Below are positions 21,725 to 34,967 of a DNA stretch of 64,000 nt, piece by piece (position 1 is the stretch's first letter; each line of letters opens with the position of its first letter). The translations under genes were made by a program, and so were the position numbers. The notes beneath the pieces are model-generated. The model was not told the origin of the DNA and searched no databases. It saw nothing but the letters and a program-made list of their open reading frames with translations. Source of the stretch: Euglena gracilis (Eukaryota; Euglenida; Euglenophyceae; Euglenales); assembly GCA_039621445.1 (NCBI GenBank), contig CP154955.1, positions 49,336,086 through 49,400,085 on the forward strand, written 5' to 3'.

Positions 21725-24700
21725 GCGCGCGCGTTTGTGTGTGTGTGTGCGCGCGCGTGCGTGCATGTGTGTGTGTGTGTGTGTATGTGCGCACGCGCGC
21801 GCGCGCGCGTGTGTGTGTGTGTGTATGTGTGTGTGCCCGCACACGAGCTAGACGTGCTGTGCTCATGCCTGTGTGCCTGCCTGCCTGCTCCGTGTGTTCC
21901 TCACCATTCTGGTCACGCAAGCACTACCAGGCTGGTAAGAAATCTGCAGCACCACACCGGCATTCAGAAAAATAATGCAATCCTCAGGCGCATTCCCAAA
22001 GCACCCCCCAACATATCTCAAGCGATGGGACAGCCAAGAAAGGCTGCAACGTCAGCATGATGGACACCACGATGGGGCTTAGCCCTGGGCTGTTGTTTGG
22101 TTTGTATCGTCCCCTTGGGGGCAGGGTATTCAGTATTCAGAAGGGGGGGGGGGGTGCCGGGCCCCTGTGTCAAATATCCTCCGGCACAAAATGACAGAAA
22201 AAAATTTTGGGTGTTAAAAAGAAACCTGTTTTTGCGCACTTTGGGGGGGGGGAATGGCAGGGCGGTCCTTAAAGAAATAAAAAAAAAAACTTGGCTGTCC
22301 CAGCACACTCAATGCAAAATCCACAGGAAAAATGGGCAAGGAAATTTGGCGTCTTTTTGGCAAGAACAGGTCAACATTGGGGAAAGAATTGATTCCTCTC
22401 ATCCTTGGATCATCGCCGATCCACCCAAAACGTCAAAAATGTGTTTTTCGATTTTTTGATTTTCGACCCTGTTCAGCCCCAGTCCAGCCCTTGGCCGGCC
22501 CTTTGGGGGGGGGGGGTTCTCAAGGGGAAAAAAACTTTCCCGTCCCTCCTGTTTCGAGGTGTTTGATGCTGGAATTGACCAAAAATTTGAACAGTCATAA
22601 CATGGGGATGCGTGCCCACGGTTTCTGCTTCTGATAGCATTTGAGAAATGAATAAATGGGCACATGCTGAAGCAGGAGCTGACACAAAACGTTATTTTTC
22701 ATTGATGCATCAGAATAGGCTGTTTACGGTGCTTATCCGCAGTTGGAGGGCAAACGCCTCTGGAGTTTTATCTGGAGTTTTCCGTTGCTATCCCCAGTTG
22801 TCCAAGGTATCTGTAGTTGCAAAAGTGCTTGTACTGACTGGTTCAACCATCCAAAAAAAAAGGTTCAAATACAAAAGAAAGACAGATTAAATGTCATTCA
22901 ACCTTTGAGATGTCCAAATGCCACAATGAATCAGATTGCAGTGCATCCAATACATGTGCATGCAATACACATGCTGATATGCACTCATGTGTGAGACCCC
23001 TCCCCTCCCCCTTAATCAAAAATCCTAAGCCTTGGCCCACGCCCTTTCAAAGGAATGGCTCCTCTCAAGAAGCGGCCCGAACACAGCTGCCCAAAATGAG
23101 CGTCCATGTTGGGTTTTTGTGTGATTTGCAAATGGAGAATTTGGGGGGACACATGGTGTAAGGGTAACATCTTTTCTCTGCGCCTTCAGAAAAATTAAGG
23201 TTATATGGTCTTGCACCACATATGCGCAGTGTGCACCAGAGCACATGTGCGCAATGGCCAAATCCGTTGTGCACATAACTCTTCCGTATCCAGCTTTGGC
23301 TGGAGCTGCTCACCTGAAGCAGGGGGAAAATCCTGCGTTCGCCCTCAAACCCCCCCAAACCTGTGCACCTGGTTAGTTCCCTATAGCACTGCTCCGGACA
23401 GAAGGGTCCCAAAGTGGGGCTTCAAAAAGAGCGCAAAATTTCGCACATATGCAGTATTGAAAACCTTAAATGCGAGTTAGGACACCTAAGTTCCAGACTG
23501 CTGGAACGACAAAAATTAGGAGGGTAGGTGGGTGCCTTTCTTCACCTGTCACACCCCGGCATCCCCCCCAGAGGTGGGGACAGCAAAAATTTGGCTCCAG
23601 ATGCCCACAGGTTTCCCGCCCTTCTTAAAAATGCAGGCGTCACTCTCCGTCCAGTCCGCAATGGGAAGTGCCCCCTATTTGTGACCAGGGGTGTAGGATT
23701 CCCGCCTTTGATAAAATGACAAATCGGAAAAACGAATTTTTTTCCAGTGCGACGCTCGCAATCGTCGTCCGAATCCGGTGACGGATTGAACGTAATTGTG
23801 AGCGGCGGCTTCCGAAGGGCTTGCTTCCGCTCCTTTTCCTTCCTCCACTCGGTAGCTTGCTGGTTGCACACATCCCTTTAAAGAAAGACATAAAAAATAA
23901 AGAGATGTTTATATATACATATATATGTGTGTGTATGGAGGAAAATATGGGGCTCCAAAGGGCAAATTACGTGGCAATCTGTGATCGGACGTTGCACTTG
24001 GCAGGTCTTGAAAAAACACTGGTGGTGTAGGGGCCTTTCTGTGTGTATTGGGGGGGGGGCGGTCCTTAAGGGGGCAGTCCTTAACTAAAAAAAAAACAGA
24101 AAAATCCCGTCCCTTACGGACCGCCCTGGGGAATGGCCAGTTTGGCCAAGAAATCGGCCCAAACATACACCAACACACACCAATTATTTTCTCCGGCGCA
24201 AAGCGCTGGATAAATAGTGACAATATTTGGTTCTGGGGAGTCCTGGACCCCAGAACCAGAACCAGAAATCAATTCTCAAGGGGGGAAGGGGTGGTTTAGA
24301 CCCTCCACCTGCTTAAAATTAACACTCATTCAAATCCTTGCTTGGGGGGCTGCCACGAGGGACCGCCCTGGTTGATGCCATCCCCAAGATGGTCCCGTAT
24401 GTAGAAAGATGGGGGGGCAACAGTCCATTCAACACGCCAAGGGACGTCATGATACCGAACTGGGCCGGTCAACCAATCCCATCTGACGGCCCAGGGCGCA
24501 AATGTACCCCCCCCCATTCATTGGGCCCCAGCTTGACTCAGACGAGCTGATGACTCACACATGTTGGCTCGGCAAATTCGTTCACCTCTTGCTGCTCCAT
24601 AAACAAGCAGACACAAGGAAATTGACAAACGGTGGAAAAACCTTCCTGTGTTTCATGTTCTGTTGAAAATGGAGCACATGGATGGGTTGGTTGGCCTGCG

Positions 24701-27700
24701 GGAGATCCCGAAACAGACAATGCATCCGAGCCACCATGGGAAATACGCTTCATCCCAGCCAGGGTGAGATGCGACCCATGCAGTTGGGGGTCAAAATGGA
24801 GGGAGAAGGAAAAACTAGAAGGGAAATGCATTGATGCATCAATCAACGAAGTGGTTCATTTTTGAATTTAATTTTGTCATGAAATGAGAAGAACATAGAT
24901 GTCAAAATATATATAATGGACGATTTTTTTCTCAGTACATGGATTTTATGACGTAATTATCACCCACCACCACCACCTTTGTGTTCAAAAAATGCGAAAT
25001 TTCACCATTCCAGTTTTTTTTAAAAAAAGCAATTTAAATACAATCAAAATCAATTACAATAATATAAATAGAATAATAAAAATAATATAGAATAATAAAT
25101 AAATAATATAAATAGAATAATATAAAAAACCACACTTTAATTGTTTATTAAAATGGTCGGAAGTGGGCAGAATATTTGTCTGGACATGTTCTTTTGGAAA
25201 GCGGAACCACCAAAAAAATCTGGAACACGGTTCAATCCAGTCCGTTGGTGGCATACCCCGTTTCATGGGAGCCATTGAAAAGCTTTGTACTCCCAAATGG
25301 AAGTTGAATGAGCCTTCTGTGGAGTATGAAGCCGATCCATACTTTTGAAGAGCGCCAGGCGCCAACAGCAGACAGGGGGGATATCACATTCCGCCCTCGC
25401 CCAGGAAGCCAAAGACCCCGTCCGTCGGGCCGAACAGGCTGAGCTGGTCCCGGAGGAGGGCCCCGGCAGCCAAGAGCTGCACGACGAGGGCGCCGAAGGT
25501 CACGATGGAAAGATAGTGCCCGGGGCCAGGGGGGCCAGCGGGAGTGGGCTCATGTATGCCCAAACTACAGGCTGGGGGGAAATATGCAACGATGCCCTCG
25601 AGATGTGCAAAAAAAAGGAAAATGATTGCAAAACAAGTGTGTGCACGCATGCACGCATGCATACATACATACATACACACATACATACACACATACATAC
25701 ATACATACATACATACATACATACATACATACATACATACATACATACATACATACATACATACATACATACATACATACATACATACATACATACATAC
25801 ACATACATACATACATACATACATACATACATACATACATACATACATACATACATACATACATACATACATACATACATACATACATACATACATACAT
25901 ACATACATACATACATACATACATACATACACACATACATACACACATACATACACACACACATACACACATACATACATACATACATACATACATACAT
26001 ACATACATACATACATACATACATACATACATACATACATACATACATACATACATACATACATACATACATGCATGCATGCATGCATGCATGCATACAT
26101 ACATGCATACATACATACATACATACATACATACATACATACATACATACATACATACATACATACATACATACATACATACATACATACATACATACAT
26201 ACATACATAATACATACATACATACATACATACATACATACATACATACATACATACATACATACATACATACGTACATACATACACACATACATACACA
26301 CATACATACATACATACATACATACATACATACATACGTACACCCTGGTGTACGGCTTGTCGGGGGCAGTCCCCTGATCAGAATTAATGTGCTGCCTTCA
26401 CAGAGCACGAACCCAACATTTGGGTCGGACGATTTGGGCTCACACTGGGGCGTGCCTAACGCTGCCAGCGCCAGACGCCAGAAACTACCCTCCACCAAGG
26501 GGAGGAGGCATCCCTGGGCAGAGGTCATATGCGGCAACAGGAACTTGGAGACGAGCAAGCCTCCAGCCTGCGGCGGCGCCAGCCCGTTCTCCACACCCGG
26601 GCTGGATGGTAAGGCGTGGGTGGGGTGTCGGCACCACCCTCACACACCTCAGCGCCGGAAATATACCTTTGGCCAGAAAATTGGTGGCTCTGGTGAAATT
26701 GGGAGGGTGGTGAGGGTGGCAAGACCGTACCGATTACCAACCTCCCGGGGGGGGGGGGGGGCTCGCTTTCTACTTTCAGAAACCCCAGGGGGACTGACTG
26801 GTTATAGGTTGGTCACTTTAGTCACTCTGGTGAAAGTGGCTCAAAATCAGTGCATTTGGCCAAACTCCAAACATTTCTTGGCACCTTTGGCGCCAGATGG
26901 ACCAGCTTCGGTTGTCCCTGGCCGCTGGCCGACCCCTCCTGGGGGCTCCTGGGGGGGGGGGTCGGAGCCGAAAACCAATCAGTCACTCCGAAAAGGCCAG
27001 TCAGTTACCACCCCCTGGGGGTGGGTCGACCCCAGACATTCATTTAGTGTGGTTCACAAAAGACGTATGAACCACAAATTTTTTTTTGGTGTCCACAGGT
27101 GAACCACAAAAAAAAATTTGGTGTCCACAGGTGAACCACAAAAATTTTTTTGGTGTCCACAGGTGAACCACAAAAACACACACACATATTTGGTGTCCAC
27201 AAAATATTTGATTGGTCTGTAGACACCTCAGCCACATTGCGAGCCTTGGCCCCGGCTCAATCCGTAAAGCGTGGCAGAGAATCACACCCCACCACTGTGG
27301 TTGGACCCTCGTACTGCATATGCAGAGCCCCATTACATGTGCGGCACCCACACCCCAATTGAGAGGGTTCGACGGGTTAGAAATATCCACCACTACTTAT
27401 ATCGAGAACTGTGTCACGGTTTGGGCATGAAGACGGAGCCCCCAGACACGGTTCACAATGGTGGAGGATGTGGACCCAATCAATTTTTTGGCCTCTTCAA
27501 TCAAACGCCAACTCCTTTTGGGGAATTGAATGGGGAATCGCCATTCGTGCTGTGTCATCCACGGTGATTAATGGAAACGTTTCCCAACTGTCAAATCCTT
27601 CTTTTTTAGAAAAGATTTGTAGCGCCGCAACATTGGATTCAGACTTTCACTTAGTGCGCCGCGGCAAAGTTTGCCGCGGCACAAAATTGTTTTTTCCGCG

Positions 27701-30700
27701 GTGCATGCGGCGCACAATCAAATTTTGCCGCGGCACACGTGTGAACCACAAATTTTTTTTGGTGTCCACAGGTGAACCACAAAAAAATTTTTGGTGTCCA
27801 CGGTGAACCACAAAATGACTACCCCGGCGTACCACACTAAATGAATGTCTGGTCGACCCCTCTCCTCACCCATCATCCAATAGGGTTTCCAGGACACCTG
27901 TTCATCCCCAGCGGTGCCTTGGCACAAATGAAACAAGCGATATCTGGGTCAGCTCTTTCGCTCCGCCGCGGGGCGGTGGCGGTGCGGCTGAGGCCGGTGC
28001 CACCCCCGGGCTTCGGATTACCAGCCCCCCCCCCCCCTAGCCCCAGGCTTAGCCCACCATGCACTGCTCTCTCATTCCTGAATAGGGTCTGGACTTTGTC
28101 GTTGTATGTCAATGACATTGGGGGCAGTTTGAGGCAGACAAATAAAGTTTTGAACACCAGAAACGGAGCCTTCCCCCTTTGGAGGGTCGACGACAGGGTG
28201 TGCCAAAGGGAACGGCACCATTAAGGGACAGAAACAGCAACCGACTCTCTGTTATGCAATTTGGTGCTGGAGGCTTCTCGTCTGTTGATGGCCGGAGCTG
28301 ACTGCGCTTGCGGCCCAGTTTGCTGTGTGCTGAGTGATACCCCAGGTACCCCTTACGCCAGCGCTCTTGTGTTGCTCCGGCTGGCCGGGGGAGGGGGGGT
28401 GCCATGTGTCGCCCCCCCCCCCCGGAGGGAGGGGGGCACCGTGTGTCACAGGGGGCCCGGACACAACAGGCTGGATGCAAATCGATGCATCCCAAACACG
28501 TCCCAACCAGGGGTTTTTTTTTAAGACCGGGGGAGGGGGGGTCCCCCCACCCACCCACCCCCTGTGGGGACCCCCCAGGGGGGGGGGTCCCGGGGGACCC
28601 ACAAAAAAATGCCGAAAATCGCGAAAAGTGCTAAAAATAGCACTTTTCAAAAATATTCGGCGCCTTTGGCGCCGAAAAGTATATCCCCCCCCCGGGGGGA
28701 CAAGGTCTTAGAATGGTGCTGAGCTCTTAATAAGCGCGCACCCACACCTTCATTGACCCCCCCCCATATAAACCGGCCCACTCCATGGAGCTCTTTTGAC
28801 TGAAATGCAAGGGTTTTGTGCACGAAACGGGGCGCGGGGGGTCGAAAAACGCTCATTTTCGGCTCAAAAAACACCTTTTCCGGGCCCGGGAGGCCAAAAA
28901 AAAAAACGTTTCGGGCCAAAATTTTTTTTCGATTTTTTTCGACTTTTTTGGCCCGGTTTTGACCCAAAGTCAATGGGTTGGGGGCCCAAAGCGGGGCGCT
29001 GGCGGGTCGAAAAACGCTCATTTTCGGCTCAAAAACAGTTTTTCCGGGCCCGGGAGGCCAAAAAACATCGTTTCGGGCAAAAAAAATTTCCCGGAACGAG
29101 TTTTTTTGACTTTTTGACTTTTTTGGCCCAAAACGGCCAGACAGTGGAAAAAAATGTACAAAATGGCCTAAATTGGCCGAAAAACGGCCGTATCTTGGGC
29201 TAGGCGGAGATAGAGCGTTCCAAGGGCTTCAATTTAGGTCTCTGGAAATTTCCTTTGATTTTGCATCATTTTCGAGAAATTTTGGAAACATTGATTTTTG
29301 GACCCAAAATGGCAGAGTCCAAAGGGGGGGGGGGCTTAAAAGGGGGGCGGCTGATCCTACCCAGTTTGGACCCCTTCGCGCGTGAATAACTCGGGCCTGG
29401 CGGGGAGTTGGGGGCTCAAACCCAGGTGATTCGGCAACTAGAAATCCAGTCGCTCGCGACTGAAAAAAAATTACGGGAACCGCGCCGGGATCATGGTGAT
29501 AATCCGTCGGTTCTCCTGGTGGCCCCGACCCCAGGGGGGGGAGGAAGGGGGGGTCGAGGGGGGGGTTTCCCCAGGGGTAAGCTTCGCTCTTACCCCAAAG
29601 GGATAAGAGCTCAGCGACCCTCCCCTAGGGGGGGGGGGGGGGGCTCGGCCGGACCCCCCCACCCTCCCCCCCCCTCCCCCCCCCCCCGGGGGGTCCACGA
29701 CTAAAAAAACCACGGTCCCAACACAAACCATTCGTCACAAGTATTCTTTCCACTGACATAAGACTGTGTAGTGCATTTGGCCGTGCGGTGAACTGTGGCG
29801 GGGGGGGAGGAGACAGCGATGCCTTAACACCTGAGAAAATGCACGGCAGGGTTGACTCCTGCCTGATTCCCCGCAAAGCAGTTCCCCGGCGGTGATTCCA
29901 GCGGTGTCCCCCACCACCACCGCGTCATCCTGGACCATCACCAAAAGGGCCCGCGGGGGAGATGGAGGAGATGAAGGCGAGGGCGTCCCCCAGGAGGACG
30001 TCCTTGCCGCCGGAGGAGGAGGAGGAGGCCTGGGAGCCGTAGAACGCTGGGGCCGGGCCGTGGTGGACTGTACTGCAAAAAAAAAAAACTGCATAAAATG
30101 CAAAAATAAATTGCACAGGCCATTAAATACACAAAACTTGACTGGGAAGACCACATCTATCCAAAGTTTCGGACGTTGCAGGTGTTGCAAGAAGTTGCAG
30201 ATTTGCAGATTGCCAAAACATTGGAATACAACACTGCAAAAAAAACATTTTTTTCATGTGATGCGAATTTATTTTATCAATGTCATCGCTTTTTCCCCTA
30301 CTACCACTGGACCATGGAGGGCCAGTGTCTATCCTTTGGCGTCTCCAAAGGAGAATTTAAACCCCACAACTCACCCCACTCCCGATGGTGTCTGGCCCAA
30401 GACATAATCTCTGATCCACATCAACGTCTCTTTTTGCAGAGTTTCATGTCGCCGACCTTTTTCCCTGGTGGCTCACCGTATTTCCTTTCCAATTGTTATT
30501 CTAAATAAATTATATATTTTCAGTATCTATTTGGCAGTTGTCTCCAACCACTCCCCCCTCTGGTCGGGGGGGGGCTATTTTTTGAAAGGCACTGGTGTAG
30601 AATTATTTTGGAACACGAGCATTGGATTTTGCCCGATCTCAATGCCCGAAATCCAAAGCCGAAGTTGTTCAAAAATTTAGTGCCCAAACTCCTTATTCTT

Positions 30701-33700
30701 TCAATTACCTTGACAATCTTTTTCAGGTGGGTCCGGTCAGGTCTCTATCAAATCGCTCCCCCCCCCCCACCCTCAGACCCTGGGAACCTGGGAGGGAAGC
30801 GGTTGGGAACTTTAAGATTGCGCCTTTTCTTTGTCTCGGCGTGGGCTGATCAGGGAACGGGAACCAAACGAGAGAAAGGTCGAGGCACAGGACGGGGTGG
30901 CCGGAGCCCCTGGCCGGGTCCGAGCAACGCACAGCCCCCCAACGCCAACATGATGCCCGGGCGCAGGCCCCGCCCGCTGCAGCCGATGCCGGTTCCACCC
31001 CCGGGCTTCAGTTGACCAGCCCCCCCCCCCCCCCGGCGCTGACTTCACTTCCGGCCCAGTTTGCTGTGTGGTGAGTGGCCGGGTACCCCTTACGCCAGTG
31101 CTCTTGTGTTGCTCCGCCTGGTCGGGGGAGGGGGGGTGCCGTGTGTCGCCCGCCCCCCCCCCCGGGAGGGAGAAAGCGTCCCATATGCCCTTTTCAGGGC
31201 AAGCTCAGCAGATATCCGTTTGGCTGGTTGGGTCGTCGGTGGGGGCTGACAGATGGGGCAAGGCTTTCCAACCTCCCCCATGGGCACGCCGGCATTCCGG
31301 GGGCGGAGCCTGGGGAGCACCTCCTCCCAGAAGACGGGCAGCAGCTGGGAGATGCGGGCGAGGAGGATGAGCTGCGGGTGGAGGGAGTTGAAGAGGTGGG
31401 GCTGGGGTGGCATCGCTGGATCGCGTTCGCCGGTTTGGGATGGCCCAGTGGGGGGGACCCAGCACCAAGCAACGGAACAAACAAAAGCAAAGAAAAAGAA
31501 TTCCTTCGGGGCGGCGGGTGCCGAGGGAAAACTTTGGCCCAAAGCCCGCCACCAGAATGGGGGTGGGGAGGGCCGTTTCTTTTGTACAGCCTGACCAAAC
31601 GCTGGGACACCTCCTCGGATTGAACCATGACAGACTGCAGCCATGGGCCCCCCTCCTTGGCTCGAGGCCCAGCCCCGGGCAGGACTGGGCCACGGACGTG
31701 TAGTTGAGGGACAGCGTCCAGCATCGCGGGGAGGCCGCCGTCCGGGGGAAGGGCGGGCCGCCGTCGAACGGGGGCATCGACTTGGCAATTTTTTTGGTGC
31801 AGCCCCCCCACTGCTGGCTGGAAAAATGGCACTGGCTGGCCGGACACCCCCCAGCCAAGTCCATGGTTGGGTCAGCTGTGATCTTTGAAACATTTTTAAG
31901 ATTTCGACTTCCATCCTATTTTGATTGTCACTCACCTTCGTTTACCTGATGGGAAGGGTCCGTATCAAGGGAGCCCCCACAGTACCGCACAATGGCCAAT
32001 GCATCCCCCACCCCTCGGCCAACTTGGGGAGGGAGTCTTATGTTGGCAATTTTTCTGGATGGGCTCCGCCTTCGATTCGACCCTGGAGTCTGCGCGAACC
32101 CTGTACCCTTCGGCAGCTGAGCTGCAAAGGAGTGGCAAAAGCGTTTTCTGCCAGTCCCATATCTTCCGTCTGGTTTCCCCACAGGTCACACGTTACCTGT
32201 TAAATTACTCGTATTTTTTCTGGCTGATGTGACGTTTTTCTTCAGTTTCCAACTTCTTCACGCATGCCTGTGCCCCCACCCCACCCCTGCACCAACCTAA
32301 CCATCAGTGAAAACCTTTGTCCGCCATCTGAAATGGCGGGCTCGGCCGGACCCGATGCCAGACCCGATGCCGGCCAGCAGCAGCAGCCCCAGGCCCATTG
32401 CGCTGAACACGTACCCCGTGTCCACCGACGTGGTTTTGTAGCCGCCCGGCCGAAACGTCAGCCGCTGTGCCTGAGCGACAGACAGAAATGGCAGTGTTGC
32501 CCAGGGGTGTCCATATGAGGGTCAGAGACATATGGATCAGAGGTTGTTTAGGACCCGGTGGGGAGGGGGGGACCGGACCATACCATTGCTTAGCGACCCC
32601 GGGGGGGGGGGAGGGGGGTCACTTTCCACTCTGAAAAAACCAGTCAGTCACTTTTTCCAAAAAAACCAGTCAGTCACTTTACCTCCCCGGGGGGGGGGGG
32701 TGGGGATCGGCCACTCTTCAGGAGGCAATGAAAATTTTCCAAAAAGTCTCAAAAATCCAAAAAATTTCCGGCGCCTTCGGCGCCAGGCCAGCCGCTTTTT
32801 TCATTTTTGGGCCTACCCCACTCCGGGGGGGGGGGGGCTCTTGGCCAAAAAACCAGTTAGTCACCCCCACGCGGGGTGGGGTAGGACAGGTGTTAAGCAA
32901 TGGTATGGACCGGACCATACCATTGCTTATTGGGGGGGAGGTGGGTCACTTTCCACTTTCAAAAACTAGTCAGTCACTTTTCAAAACCAGTCACCCCCTT
33001 CTATCCCTGGGGGGGGGGGGTGGGTTGGTCACTTTGGCCACTCGGCCAAAAATGGCCAAAATCAAAGGCTTTTGGCCAATAACCCCCCCAAAAATACTGG
33101 CGCCTTCGGCGCCGGGTGGCTACTTTTGGCCAATCCTGGCCGACCCCACCCCACCACCGGGGGGGGGGGGGGGTTGGAGCCAAAAAACCAAATCCAGTGA
33201 CTCCGAGAAAACCAATCAGTCACCCCCCAGGGGGGTGGGGTTGGACACACCTTTAGCAATGGTGTGGTCCGGACCCACCCACCCACCCACCACCTGGGGG
33301 ACCTCCCCCGGGGGGGGGGGGGGCTTGGGGACCCACTTTTGGGATGTCAATTTTGGGTCCCCTACCACTAGGATGGGGGTGGGGGGGTCGACCCCATGGG
33401 GTTGAGGGGATTCCCGTACAGCCCTGACTGGGATCCACCTACCCACCCCCCGGTCACAAAACCTAAAGATGTATATGTCTAATTGCAATTGGACCCCCAG
33501 CCGAAGCCCTGGGTGTCGTTTAGGGGGGGATGGTAAACAAACATCAACTAATTACGATTTAACTACCCCCCCCAAAAGAGCGATTAATTGGGAGGTCACA
33601 AGCGACTTACCAAACTTCGATTAACAAGGGGAGGCAGGGAAAAAAGAATGCAATAATGACACCTGAAAAAATATCGGAATGGAATCTCAAACAGCCATCA

Positions 33701-34932
33701 AAATTTTATGTACCTTGTGAAAAAAATTTGGCTCGCCTGTCACGCGCGAAAGTGCACCCCCATTCCCCATTAACCATCCCCTTGGGAATTGTTTGTTAAC
33801 CCCCCCAAATAATACCCCCCGGGGCATTATTTTTTCTCCGAAATCCCGGCCCGAGGGGGGGGGTATTATTTGGGGGGGGGGGTAATAGCACCCCAAAATT
33901 TTCGAAATTTTTCCCGTAGGAGCCAAAATAGCGCCCCCTGACCCCCCGCGCCTTTTGACCCCCTTTGGGGTCATTTTTTGTACTTTCTGATACCATTTTT
34001 TGAAGGTTAGATGATTTAGAAGAAATTTTTTTTTCGTATTTTGTTGTCAGAGATTGTGATTTTTACATACATTTTCAGGTCAAAATCCTGGCCTTCGGCC
34101 CGAAATCAAGGGGGGGGGGGGTATTAACCCAATCGCCGTAGTCGGATCCCGAGGGGGGGGGGTATTATTTGAGGGGGGGGGGTATTATTTGGGGGGAGGG
34201 TTTAGCGCGTCGGCCGGTATCAGAGCACCGTAACATTCGTTTTGCGGGACACAGGGCGTTTTCAATAGCATGGTTGCCATGGATTCTGGAAGTTTGCGGA
34301 TGGCGGGCTGGACAGTGGCAAGGTACTGGGGTATTGTCACTGTTGTCTAGGTCGCCAAACCTCCCTCCCTCCCTCCCTCCCTCCCTCCCTCCCTCCCTCC
34401 CTCCCTCCCTCTCTCCCTCCCTCCCTCCCTCCCGCCCTCCCTGCCCGAACGTCCGGACCTCCCCAAACCCCATGACGCCCCACCCACCGAGCAGATAAAC
34501 CCCAACTGCCCCATGATGTTCAACTCACTGATCTTACAGACCCACTCGCCCACAGACAAATTCTCATATCCTGCCTCATATCCCTGTGGTAGGGACACTA
34601 ATGTTGACACCTGCCAGCCAGGGATGACTGGCTTTCTTGGCCTGTTTGACCACACACGCATGCAACCACACACACAACATGCGCTTGGGCGTAGCTGGCT
34701 GTTTTATGGTCTGGATGATGGAATGTCGATCCTGGACAAGGGAATGAAAAACTCAACCTTCATCAAGCTGTTTTCTTTGACTTGGTGCAAGGCGAAGATA
34801 GAAACTTCCTGGGGTGAGAAAGTGGGGTGGGTGAGAGTAACGGGGGGGGACAACTTCAGGTGTAAGAGTGAGTGGGGAGGCATCACTTCGGGCACATTGC
34901 CTATCTCCACAAACACATACACACCCAAACAT

Positions 34933-34967
<35 letters not shown>

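Noticed and set aside
25345-27102. 585-residue open frame on the plus strand, the longest in the window
   Set aside because: Most of it is Tyr-Ile-His-Thr translated from the CATA array. The flanks overlap confirmed minus-strand exons of gene B.
27050-27200. Evenly spaced 32-bp repeats resembling a CRISPR array
   Set aside because: The units are contiguous without unique spacers, recur inverted-symmetrically at the other end of a transposon-like element, and the genome is eukaryotic.
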